Positions 15,787 to 22,695 of a stretch of 27,370 nt of DNA are shown here, one piece after another. The DNA is taken from contig DDEO01000208.1 of the NCBI GenBank assembly GCA_002336725.1, positions 1 to 27,370 of the forward strand. The letters run 5' to 3'. The position numbers and the translations under genes are program-made. How positions within the stretch are numbered: the stretch's first letter is position 1; each line of letters begins with the position of its first letter. Under the pieces are notes generated by a model. It saw only the letters and a list, made by a program, of their open reading frames with translations, did not search any database and had not been told where the DNA came from. The DNA comes from Bacteroidetes bacterium UBA1952 (GTDB taxonomy: Bacteria; Bacteroidota; Bacteroidia; Chitinophagales; Chitinophagaceae).

Positions 15787-16713
15787 ATGGCAGATCAAAA
15801 TGGGACAGACGGACGCAGAATTGCAAAGCCTTTTTTGAAATGGGCCGGTGGCAAAACCCAACTGATGGGCGCTATCGAACGGATTTTTCCGGCGTTTATA
15901 AGCCAGGGCAGCTTCACGTATGTCGAGCCTTTTGTGGGCAGCGGCGCCGTGCTTTTCCGGATGCTGAGCCAGTTTCCCAATCTGCAAAAAGCGGTGATTA
16001 ATGATGTCAATAGCGACCTTATCAACACCTATAAAATCATTGCTTCCCATCCTGAAGAACTGATTCAGATACTGGAATCATTGCAGCGTGATTTTCATGC
16101 CTTAGAAGAAAATGAAGAAGGCAAAAAGCAGTATTATTACCAGAAAAGAGCCGATTACAACGCCCGAAATAAACAACCGGTCTTGCAGGCGGCGCTGTTT
16201 ATTTTTCTGAATCGCACTTGCTTCAATGGCCTGTATCGCGTGAACCGCAAAAACGAATACAATGTGCCGATGGGCAGCTATAAAACGCCCACGATATGCG
16301 ACGCACAAAATCTCCGGGCCGTCAGTCGGGCGCTCAAAGGCGTGGAAATATGCTGTGGCGATTTTGAAAAAACGCTGGAACACGTGGACGGCCATGCGCT
16401 GTTCTACCTTGATCCGCCCTACAAACCGCTGAGCCAGACTTCCGGGTTTAATGCCTATATGCAGGACAATTTCGATGACCGGGAGCAAATCCGGCTGCGG
16501 GATTTTTGCAACCGGCTCCATTCGCTGGGGCACACCTGGATTCTGAGCAATTCAGACGTGAAGGGAACGGACGAAAACAATGATTTCTTCGACGATTTAT
16601 ATGCCGGCTATACCATCCGGCGCGTCGCGGCGCGGCGGAATATCAACTCCAAAGCCGACAAACGAGGCGCACTGACGGAGCTGCTGATAACCAACACGGC
16701 GGCTGCTATTTGA
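15787..16713 (+). CDS. Dam-type DNA adenine N6-methyltransferase
   Basis: This 308-residue protein has the alpha-class adenine methyltransferase motif order: FLKWAGGK at 16-23, the SAM-binding EPFVGSG at 47-53, and the catalytic DPPY at 209-212 (FYLDPPY). It is in the Dam/DpnIIA family (MethyltransfD12), whose members often methylate GATC, but the target cannot be read from the sequence. NRTCFNGLYRVNRKNEYNVP (142-161) is highly typical. No restriction endonuclease gene is adjacent, so it looks like a solitary methylase. A restriction-modification cassette lies about 4 kb away on the opposite strand and has its own methylase. The ATG at 15787 was chosen because the GTG extension upstream overlaps the promoter-like sequence and lacks family resemblance. 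Confidence 0.93.
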   Translation: MADQNGTDGRRIAKPFLKWAGGKTQLMGAIERIFPAFISQGSFTYVEPFVGSGAVLFRMLSQFPNLQKAVINDVNSDLINTYKIIASHPEELIQILESLQRDFHALEENEEGKKQYYYQKRADYNARNKQPVLQAALFIFLNRTCFNGLYRVNRKNEYNVPMGSYKTPTICDAQNLRAVSRALKGVEICCGDFEKTLEHVDGHALFYLDPPYKPLSQTSGFNAYMQDNFDDREQIRLRDFCNRLHSLGHTWILSNSDVKGTDENNDFFDDLYAGYTIRRVAARRNINSKADKRGALTELLITNTAAAI

Positions 16714-16797
16714 TGCCCAAAAATACCTTTCCCGCAATATCTTTAGACCGGCTTATCAGGAACCTCTTTGAACCTCCTGGCTCCAAAAATGCTCTTT

Positions 16798-17292
16798 ATG
16801 GAAAATACCCTCCACAATCTTCGCTCCGAACTGGAACACGAGTATCACATCACGCGCAAATTCTTTGAGCGTTTTCCGGAAAATCTAAACGACTATGCGC
16901 CCCACGCCAAAAGCATGAAGCTGATGCCGCTGGTTGCCCACATCGCCGAGGTGTTTGCCTGGCCGGAAATCATCCTTAACACCGAAGGCATCGACTTTGC
17001 CGCCGGCGACTACAAACCCACCGTACTCCACAACCGCGAAGAACTGCTGCAATTTCTGGATGCGTCTTACGAAAAGGGAAAGGCAGCCCTTCAAAAAGCG
17101 CCGTCGCTCGAAGGCCGCTGGGGCCTCTCGCACGGCGAACACAAGCTGGCCGACTGGACCAAGTACGAAGCCATCCGCCATGCCCTCAATCAGGTAACGC
17201 ACCACCGCGCACAACTGGGCGTTTATTACCGCCTCAATGATATTCCGCTGCCGGGCTCGTATGGGCCGAGCGCCGACGATCAGAGCTTTTAA
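16798..17292 (+). CDS. DinB-family (DUF664-like) putative metal-dependent protein
   Basis: This 164-residue protein has the four-helix DinB fold signature. HIAEVFAWPEIIL (about 48-60) holds the first conserved histidine and HALNQVTHHRAQLGVYYRL (about 128-146) holds the second pair. In the family three histidines bind a divalent metal. Bacterial members include thiol transferases such as those acting with bacillithiol, but many have no known role, and no substrate can be assigned here. The start MENTLHNLRSELEHEYHI fits the usual family N-terminus; an ATG nine bases upstream is the alternative. A TTTCCGGAAA copy at 16873-16882 encodes the FPEN string. A MITE-like element lies just after the stop. 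Confidence 0.92.
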   Translation: MENTLHNLRSELEHEYHITRKFFERFPENLNDYAPHAKSMKLMPLVAHIAEVFAWPEIILNTEGIDFAAGDYKPTVLHNREELLQFLDASYEKGKAALQKAPSLEGRWGLSHGEHKLADWTKYEAIRHALNQVTHHRAQLGVYYRLNDIPLPGSYGPSADDQSF

Positions 17293-17302
17293 TCGCGTTG
17301 GA

Positions 17303-17410
17303 CTAGTGGTTAGTCAAGGTAAAACAGTCTGTTCTTTTGGCTCCCCTCTCCTTCGGAGAGGGGCCGGGGGTGAGGCTCAACTCGACAATATTTCATTGAC
17401 TTTACACTAG
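17303..17410. mobile_element. MITE-like element with CTAGTG ends and a GGAGAGGGG hairpin core
   Basis: The 108-base element starts CTAGTG (17303-17308) and ends CACTAG (17405-17410). The inverted ends also share AGTCAA three bases further in. The centre is a perfect 9-bp hairpin (CCCCTCTCC/GGAGAGGGG, 17343-17363), followed by GGCCGGGGGTGAGGCT. That last string is also found in the element at 27046. It sits in the gap between two convergent genes and codes for nothing. Confidence 0.6.
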
Positions 17411-17434
17411 GAGGGCTGCTACAAGAAGAAGTCG

Positions 17435-17671
17435 TTACGGCTGCAACTCCACATCCAACTGCCGGCCTTCGTGCGCCGCTTTTTTATCCATTGCCCTTCC
17501 GACGGCTATCCCAACGGCCATACCGATAGGAAGGCCGATGCCCAGTAATGCTATGTTTTTCATCGCCAACCCGAAGGCGACGCCAAGCGGAATGCCAAAA
17601 GCCGACATTCCCAAAACCATCCACAGATTCCGGTAATAGTTGCGCGGCACAATTTTCAGCTTCTGCTCCAA
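17435..17671 (-). CDS. Small glycine-rich membrane protein
   Basis: This 78-residue protein starts EQKLKIVPRNYYRNLWMV and has two hydrophobic glycine-rich stretches, VLGMSAFGIPLGVAFGLAM and IALLGIGLPIGMAVGIAVG, which resemble glycine-zipper membrane helices. The C-terminus is charged. The function is unknown. The frame has no suitable ATG before the NYYRNL segment, so the start is probably the TTG at 17671; the frame is open further upstream, but without an ATG. It is convergent with the DinB-family gene. Confidence 0.6.
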   Translation of the reverse strand: MEQKLKIVPRNYYRNLWMVLGMSAFGIPLGVAFGLAMKNIALLGIGLPIGMAVGIAVGRAMDKKAAHEGRQLDVELQP

Positions 17672-17871
17672 GTGCTTTGCTATGCGCTGCTGCCCGCGCC
17701 AAAGGATACTCCGCAGACCGCGACACCCATCGGGCGCGGTGTTTACCGCTTCTGCCTCGCGGTTGATTTAAGAAACCATATCAGGCGGCAGGCTTTTTTG
17801 CGGAGCAGGGCGATTTCCATACCCTAAAAATAGGTTTTTAAAGAGATTTTTCCGGTTAAAAAACAAGCCGG

Positions 17872-19371
17872 CTATGCACTCGTCCCCGGTGCGCCTGCGC
17901 CAATGCTCTGCGGATACCGGAACCGGTTTCCGGGGTCATATTGCCGTTTCAGTTCCCGCAGCCGGTCGTAGTTGCTGCCATAGTAGGCGTGTTGCCAGTC
18001 GGGAAACTCCACATCGGGATAGTTGCGGTATTGGGCCGTAACGCCCCGGTCGCGAACGAGCTTTTGGATATTCCGGAAGCCTTCCAGAATGTCGGCTTCC
18101 TGCGCGGGCCGGTCGTAGTAGCCCTGCAACTCGCTCAGGAAGGGATAGGCGCGGTGCGGATAGCAGGAAGCGCCCTGAAATTCCGGATTATTCACCGCGC
18201 CGCCGAGCGTATTGACCTGAAAAATAAGTCCCGGATGCGCCAGCATCTCGTTGAAAATATGCGTCGCGACCGAAGCAATATCGCTGAAATGCTGGTAATA
18301 GCCGCAGGATGCGTTTTTGAAATACAGCGGGTCGGGGCGGCCATAAAAGCGTTTCAGCGCATCGGCAAAGGGCTTTCCGGCAGAGGAAGAAGCGGTGTTG
18401 GAGCGCGCGCCCTCGGCCATGCGGTCGGTGATGTCGCGGATGTCGCCGCTGCCGTAATTGGTAAACAGCAGCGTGAGGGTTTTGCCGTTCTGCACAAAAG
18501 CGCCAAAGGCTTCGGGCGGCAACTGCGGCGTGAGAATCATCCACTTCTCCAGCATCTCGCCAAAGGCAGGGCCGTCGGGAATGGTGTGCTTGATGGTAAC
18601 GGTCTTGAAAACCTGCGGCAATGGATGCGCCTTGAATTTCAGGCTCGTTACCACGCCAAAATTGCCATTGCCACCGCCCCGCAGCGCCCAGAGCAGATTT
18701 TTCTCGGCGGCAGCTTCCACCACCTGCCCGTCGGCTTTCACCAGCGTTGCATCCACGAGGCTGTCGCAGGTGAGGCCGTATTTGCGGCTGAAAAACCCAT
18801 AACCGCCGCCGAGCGTCAGTCCGGCAATGCCCACGCCGCCGCACGATCCCGCCGGCACCAGCTTGCCCCTGGCATACACCTGACTGTGGAGTTCGCGCAA
18901 AAGCAGTCCGGGGCCAACGCTCACCGTGCCGTCGTCGTTCCAGGTTACGGCTTTCATCTGCGAGATATTCACCACCAGCCCGCCGTCGTTGGAAGAGAAG
19001 CCTTCAAACGAGTGGCCGCCGCTCTTGACGCTCACCGGCAAATCTTCCCTTTCAGCCAGTTGCAGGGCGTGGCGCACGCCGGCCACCGTAAAGCAAACAG
19101 CAATGTATTTGGGCAGCAGTGTGATGCGTTTGTTGTAGGAAGTGTTGTACTGCGCATAGCGGGCCTCGTCGCGTTGCAACACAATCACGTCGCTTTCGCT
19201 CACCGTTTCGGGCTTCGTTGGGGGCGTATTTCCGGAAATATTTTTCTTTTCGGCAACCTCTTCTCCTTCGGGCTTGCGATTGTTGAAGCAGCCCACCAAC
19301 GGCAGGAAGCCCAGGCTGAGGCCGCCAAGCAGCTTGAGGAAATCGCGCTTGGAGAGTTTTTGGTTTTGCAT
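17872..19371 (-). CDS. FAD-linked oxidase, berberine-bridge-enzyme type, exported
   Basis: This 499-residue protein is a flavin oxidase with a PCMH-type FAD domain and the C-terminal BBE segment (YYGSNYDRLRELKRQYDPGN). H120 in SGGHSFEGFS is the expected covalent flavin attachment site. C177 in PAGSCGGVGIAGLTLGGGYG matches the cysteine that makes the second covalent link in bicovalent enzymes of this group. The substrate is unknown; relatives oxidise sugars or alkaloid-like compounds. The N-terminus SKRDFLKLLGGLSLGFLPLVGC looks like a twin-arginine-style signal, with KR instead of RR, combined with a lipobox cysteine at 28, suggesting export in folded form and lipid anchoring. Residues about 30-60 are a low-complexity linker. 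It follows mltG on the same strand, with two palindromic repeats between them. Confidence 0.92.
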   Translation of the reverse strand: MQNQKLSKRDFLKLLGGLSLGFLPLVGCFNNRKPEGEEVAEKKNISGNTPPTKPETVSESDVIVLQRDEARYAQYNTSYNKRITLLPKYIAVCFTVAGVRHALQLAEREDLPVSVKSGGHSFEGFSSNDGGLVVNISQMKAVTWNDDGTVSVGPGLLLRELHSQVYARGKLVPAGSCGGVGIAGLTLGGGYGFFSRKYGLTCDSLVDATLVKADGQVVEAAAEKNLLWALRGGGNGNFGVVTSLKFKAHPLPQVFKTVTIKHTIPDGPAFGEMLEKWMILTPQLPPEAFGAFVQNGKTLTLLFTNYGSGDIRDITDRMAEGARSNTASSSAGKPFADALKRFYGRPDPLYFKNASCGYYQHFSDIASVATHIFNEMLAHPGLIFQVNTLGGAVNNPEFQGASCYPHRAYPFLSELQGYYDRPAQEADILEGFRNIQKLVRDRGVTAQYRNYPDVEFPDWQHAYYGSNYDRLRELKRQYDPGNRFRYPQSIGAGAPGTSA

Positions 19372-19383
19372 GGCAACGTTAGC

Positions 19384-19429
19384 GACTTGTCAAGTCTCGC
19401 GGACAGAATGCGGATAGGCCTGAAAAGTC
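19384..19429. repeat. 45-bp palindromic repeat, copy 3
   Basis: GACTTGTCAAGTC (19384-19396) and a degenerate right arm GGCCTGAAAAGTC (19417-19429) enclose a centre with GCGGAC. It lies 12 bases upstream of the flavin oxidase ATG, where it could affect its expression. The right arm has decayed relative to copies 1 and 2. Confidence 0.7.
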
Positions 19430-19476
19430 TATGTGTTTTTTGGGTTTATAGAATTCCTGTTTCCCGTTCTCTTCCA

Positions 19477-19521
19477 GACTTGTCAAGTCAACCCCTGTTT
19501 CGTCCGCAGACTTGCCAAGTC
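19477..19521. repeat. 45-bp palindromic repeat, copy 4
   Basis: GACTTGTCAAGTC (19477-19489) and GACTTGCCAAGTC (19509-19521) form the arms. It begins four bases after the mltG stop codon and is 47 bases away from copy 3, so the two make a pair between mltG and the flavin oxidase gene. Confidence 0.75.
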
Positions 19522-19525
19522 GTAG

Positions 19526-20533
19526 CTACCGGATACCGTTTTTCTCCACCCAATCGCGATACACTTTGGCGTTTTTCTCCTGCTCGGCGAGCGTTTTGGA
19601 GTAGAGGTGATAACCGGGGCGCGAAGGGTCGGCTACAAAGTAAACATAATCGGTTTTTTCCGGAAACAAAACCGCGTCTATCGCCGATGGATTGGGCATA
19701 CAGATAGGGCCGGGCGGCAGGCCGCGATTCATATACGTGTTATAGGGCGAGGGGATGCGCAGGTCTTTGTAATACACCCGTTCAATTTTGGTATTCCAGG
19801 CGTTTTGCTGTGCTTTTTTGGCAAAGATGACCGTTGGGTCGGCATCCAGTTTCATGTCCAGTTTGAGGCGGTTGTGGTAGAGACCGGCCACGCGCGGCTG
19901 CTCGTCTGTGCGGTACGATTCCAGTTGTACGACCGAGGCCAGCGTAACGGCTTGTAGCTCTGCGAGGCCGGATTTCTGAAGCTGTGCGCGCTTTTCAGGT
20001 GTCCAGTATTTGTGGTAAGGCGCGGCTATTTTGGCAATGATTTCGTCGGGTGTTTGCGTCCAGTAGAAACGGTAGGTGTTGGGTGCGAGGAAATAAATCC
20101 ATTGCAGGGAATCCAGGCCTTTGGCTTCGTCGCGGGCGGCAATGGCGGCGAGGAGTTGTGGCGCAGTTGCTTCGAGCAGCGGGTCCAGGCGGGATGCCAG
20201 CTCAAAAACGCTGTTGTAATTGCCCACGGTAATATCAATTTCATCCTGCTGCCCCAGTTGCAGTTTACGGATAATCTGCTCGTTGGTTGCGCCTTTTTTG
20301 AGGGTATAGCGGCCCGGGTAGATGCGTTTGAGCTTCATGCTCGCGGCTGCCTTCTCAAAGGTATTAATATTATCAATGTGAGGCCGTAGCGAGTCCAGCA
20401 CCGTTTGATAGGTAGCGCCGGTCGGCAGAAAAAGCTTAAAATCGGCGGGGATATTTTCTTTGGCGCGGTCGAAATAGCCGCAACTGCCGAGGAGCAGGAG
20501 CAGCGCGAATAAAAGCGAAATCTTTTTGGACAC
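19526..20533 (-). CDS. mltG: Endolytic murein transglycosylase MltG
   Basis: This 335-residue YceG-like protein cuts nascent peptidoglycan glycan strands and is thought to set their length. The C-terminal catalytic region carries LASVVQLES followed by QPRVAGLYHNRLKLDMKLDA and DPTVIFA, then IPSPYNTYMNRGLPPGPI, the strongest family signatures. The conserved glutamate is the one in QLES; the glutamate two residues earlier in the Escherichia coli motif is a glutamine here. The N-terminus MSKKISLLFALLLLLGSC reads as a lipoprotein signal with cysteine at 18, rather than the single membrane anchor seen in E. coli. There is no ATG in the right place; I chose the GTG at 20533 because it directly precedes the signal, with a TTG at 20560 as the alternative. 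Before the cassette arrived, mltG probably followed polA directly. Confidence 0.9.
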   Translation of the reverse strand: MSKKISLLFALLLLLGSCGYFDRAKENIPADFKLFLPTGATYQTVLDSLRPHIDNINTFEKAAASMKLKRIYPGRYTLKKGATNEQIIRKLQLGQQDEIDITVGNYNSVFELASRLDPLLEATAPQLLAAIAARDEAKGLDSLQWIYFLAPNTYRFYWTQTPDEIIAKIAAPYHKYWTPEKRAQLQKSGLAELQAVTLASVVQLESYRTDEQPRVAGLYHNRLKLDMKLDADPTVIFAKKAQQNAWNTKIERVYYKDLRIPSPYNTYMNRGLPPGPICMPNPSAIDAVLFPEKTDYVYFVADPSRPGYHLYSKTLAEQEKNAKVYRDWVEKNGIR

Positions 20534-20606
20534 GGGTTGAAGGGCTGCGTTTTGCTGCAAGATAGGGGTGGGGCTGCTTCCCCGAACCCATAAGGTTTTT
20601 GAACCC

Positions 20607-20687
20607 TCAATGCGCCTCCAACCAATTGCTTCCGCTTCCCGTCTCCGCTTTAATCGCTACGCCATTGGGCAACGTCATGGCGCTTTC
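20607..20687 (-). repeat. Displaced copy of the polA 3' end (26 codons plus stop)
   Basis: On the minus strand this encodes the same 26 C-terminal residues as polA (from ESAMTLPNGVAIKAETGSGS through to NWLEAH) and then a stop. It differs from 23913-23993 at four of 81 positions: 20608, 20616, 20631 and 20649. The first turns TAA into TGA and the other three are third-codon-position changes, so all are silent. The copy starts two bases after the methyltransferase stop codon. It has no reading frame of its own leading into it. Confidence 0.95.
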
Positions 20688-20689
20688 AA

Positions 20690-22300
20690 TCACTTGCCCC
20701 GATTAAGCCTTCTGGAAGACAATTTCTTCCAGATGCTATGCGCTAATCCGATTTCTTTCCCGGTCAGTCCAAAATGGTCTTTTAAGATAGTTTGGTTGGT
20801 AATTTTTAAGACCTCGTCAATGGGCGTTTTTTCGCGAATCAGTTCGTCAATTCGGGGCAGTAGCGCTGCGTTTTTATCGCTGTAGGGCAGCAGGATGCGC
20901 TCGGCTTCGTTGGGCATCAATTCCAAGACGCCGCCGCCGTGGCTTCTGCCGCATACTTCCGAAAAAGCAAGCGACAAAGAGTTGTAGTAGCTCGCCGTCA
21001 GCGCCTGAATATCTACGTTCGGCTTCAGAAAAACCCGGTGCATCGTGTCGGTCGTATAAGCGCCGGCTTCGTTGATAATCAATCGCGGATACAGGTTGTT
21101 GCGTCGGATGAAAAGGGCATCTGAAACCTTGAGAGAAGGCACCACAAACCAGCTATCGCGGATGCTCGTTTTATAGCCCTTATGAATGCCGAGCGCCTCG
21201 CCCTGCGCGATATAGCGGGCTGCGCCTGTTTCTTTTACCAAATCTTCATTGCCCTGAAAAACGAGCAGATGTGCCCGCGCAGCAGAATTTTTATTTTTCA
21301 ACCAGTCATCGTCTGTAAAAACCACGCTGTTCACCTGTACACTCCTGCCCACCATAGGCTTGGCGTAGGTGTGCAGGTTATATTCTTCTACCGTCTGGAG
21401 CGGTACTGTAAAAAAGTCGTTGGAGCCTGTCGTAATGCCAACTTCTACCCGTGCAAATTTTCCCAGCGTTGGAATGTTTCTGTCGCAGGCGATGTGTTCC
21501 AGAAAATCAATTTCTTCCTGCTCCAGGAAATAGAAAGTCCACTTATTGCTCTTGAAGTCAATCTTCTTCTGCGGACTTTTCAGTCGGGCAACGTCCAGTG
21601 TTTGAAGCGCGGCCGCGTCGCGTAGTTCGATGTGTTCAATATTGTGGAGTCCGCTGTTGTTTTTCTCACAAAGCAATAAAACCACTTCCTGCTGGATATC
21701 CGGGAACACGAGTTTCTCAAAGGAAATGATATTGATTTTGTTGTAGAAAGAAGCCAGAAATTGCCGCAGTTGCTGTGCAAATGATACCTGTAATATTTCT
21801 GCCGGCAGCACAAAGCCGATTTTGCCACCTTTGTCTTTTAATAGCAGAGAAGCGCCCACCACAAACGACACCCAGGCATTGGTGAGCTTAGAATACGTCA
21901 GCCCTGCCTTAATAAAAATATCACCTGCTTCGGCCTGCTGCGTCTTATCAAAAAACTGATAGCGGATATAGGGCGGGTTGCCTATTACCAGATCAAAGCG
22001 CTTGTGGGTGTTGTTGCAGTAGGTGTGGAAGTCGGTGTTTAAAACCTGCTTGTTCGGCAGCACTATCTGGTCTGCTTTAGCGGCCTCTGTTTCGTCCAGT
22101 TCCACCGCCGTAACAGAGTTGTAGGCAAAGCCGCCTTCGGCCAATTGCGCCAGAAACACGCCGTCGCCGCAACTCGGTTCCAGAATATCATAATCGCTGC
22201 TTCCGTTGATGCCCCAGCGCAAAACAAATTCTGCAATGGGAGCGGGCGTATAAAAGCCACCTCTCAGTTTCTCTGCGGATGCCTGTGTGATAAGCTTCAT
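20690..22300 (-). CDS. Gamma-type N6-adenine DNA methyltransferase (cassette modification enzyme)
   Basis: This 536-residue protein has the gamma-class motif order: KLRGGFYTPAPIAEFVLRW (11-29), the SAM-binding LEPSCGDGVFLAQL (40-53), and the catalytic GNPPYIRYQFF (107-117) with NPPY at 108-111. FYTP followed by NPPY is the typical pattern of TaqI/Eco57I-type methylases that modify adenine. The C-terminal half (from about 270) probably contains the target-recognition domain; residues about 380-460 carry WFVVPSL, LYPRLIINEAGAYTTDTMHR and SEVCGRSHGGGVLELMPNEA, typical of this group. Its start overlaps the controller stop by four bases (ATGA), implying translational coupling. Its stop codon lies two bases from the displaced polA tail. 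It probably protects host DNA from the PLD-family nuclease encoded upstream. Confidence 0.93.
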   Translation of the reverse strand: MKLITQASAEKLRGGFYTPAPIAEFVLRWGINGSSDYDILEPSCGDGVFLAQLAEGGFAYNSVTAVELDETEAAKADQIVLPNKQVLNTDFHTYCNNTHKRFDLVIGNPPYIRYQFFDKTQQAEAGDIFIKAGLTYSKLTNAWVSFVVGASLLLKDKGGKIGFVLPAEILQVSFAQQLRQFLASFYNKINIISFEKLVFPDIQQEVVLLLCEKNNSGLHNIEHIELRDAAALQTLDVARLKSPQKKIDFKSNKWTFYFLEQEEIDFLEHIACDRNIPTLGKFARVEVGITTGSNDFFTVPLQTVEEYNLHTYAKPMVGRSVQVNSVVFTDDDWLKNKNSAARAHLLVFQGNEDLVKETGAARYIAQGEALGIHKGYKTSIRDSWFVVPSLKVSDALFIRRNNLYPRLIINEAGAYTTDTMHRVFLKPNVDIQALTASYYNSLSLAFSEVCGRSHGGGVLELMPNEAERILLPYSDKNAALLPRIDELIREKTPIDEVLKITNQTILKDHFGLTGKEIGLAHSIWKKLSSRRLNRGK

Positions 22301-22620
22301 TGCTCTCTTTTTTTGTTGTTTTTCAGATACGCCACTTTCTCTTCTGCAACTTTCAGAACCTCGCCTGCAACGTCTTCTTCGTCCATCGCCTGATGCGCCA
22401 CCAAGTCGCTCAGGAAAGCCACCCGCAGGTTTTTTTCGCTTACGCCGAAAAACGCGGCAAATTTCTCAATCAATTTCCGGGAAGGTCTGCGGCTGTTTTT
22501 CTCAATTTTACCCAGCATGGAAGTGTCTATCTGCAGGGCATCGGCTACCTCGCGCAAGGGCAGTTGCCGCGCTTCCCGAAGCGCCTTCACGATTTCGCCA
22601 AAAGAGGTACTGGTTTGCAT
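22297..22620 (-). CDS. XRE-family controller (C) protein of the restriction-modification cassette
   Basis: This 107-residue protein has an XRE-type helix-turn-helix at about 10-65: ALREARQLPLREVADALQID, TSMLGKIEKNSRRPSRKLIE and KFAAFFGVSEKNLRVAFLS. It has no other domain except a short charged C-terminal helix. Small proteins of this type in restriction-modification units act as controllers that time methylase and nuclease expression, usually by binding their own promoter. Here the gene is the first of a coupled pair with the methyltransferase and is preceded by a promoter-like sequence overlapped by an inverted repeat. It lies 75 bases after the nuclease stop codon. Whether it also controls the nuclease is not evident from position, because the nuclease gene is upstream. 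Confidence 0.9.
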   Translation of the reverse strand: MQTSTSFGEIVKALREARQLPLREVADALQIDTSMLGKIEKNSRRPSRKLIEKFAAFFGVSEKNLRVAFLSDLVAHQAMDEEDVAGEVLKVAEEKVAYLKNNKKREQ

Positions 22621-22632
22621 GGCTTGGACAAC

Positions 22633-22671
22633 TTCAGTCCAAAACTAAACTTCAAGGACTGAACAACCAAA
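22633..22671 (-). promoter_or_regulatory. Controller promoter with overlapping inverted-repeat operator
   Basis: On the minus strand TTTG (22671-22668) is followed after 20 bases by TAGTTTTG (22647-22640), an exact TAnnTTTG match at standard spacing. A perfect 8-bp inverted repeat, TTCAGTCC at 22633-22640 and GGACTGAA at 22656-22663, flanks and overlaps the -7 element. Its arms contain AGTC/GACT, the core seen in controller-protein boxes of other restriction-modification systems. The controller ATG is 13 bases downstream. This is a strong candidate for autoregulation. Confidence 0.6.
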
Positions 22672-22695
22672 ATAAATCCCGGAAATTTCCGGAAC

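Noticed and set aside
17941..19707. 588-codon open frame on the plus strand opposite the flavin oxidase gene
   Set aside because: Antisense shadow of a well-supported flavin oxidase. It also runs through the palindromic repeats upstream of that gene.
19526..20533. Loss of the catalytic glutamate in MltG
   Set aside because: The first glutamate of the E. coli EKET string is a glutamine here, but the second is kept in QLES. As far as I recall, this form is common in Bacteroidota, so inactivation is not supported.
20607..20687. Possible tRNA or integrase attachment site at the cassette border
   Set aside because: The duplicated sequence is clearly the protein-coding end of polA, and no integrase gene lies in the cassette. 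It may act like an attachment site, but I do not call it one.
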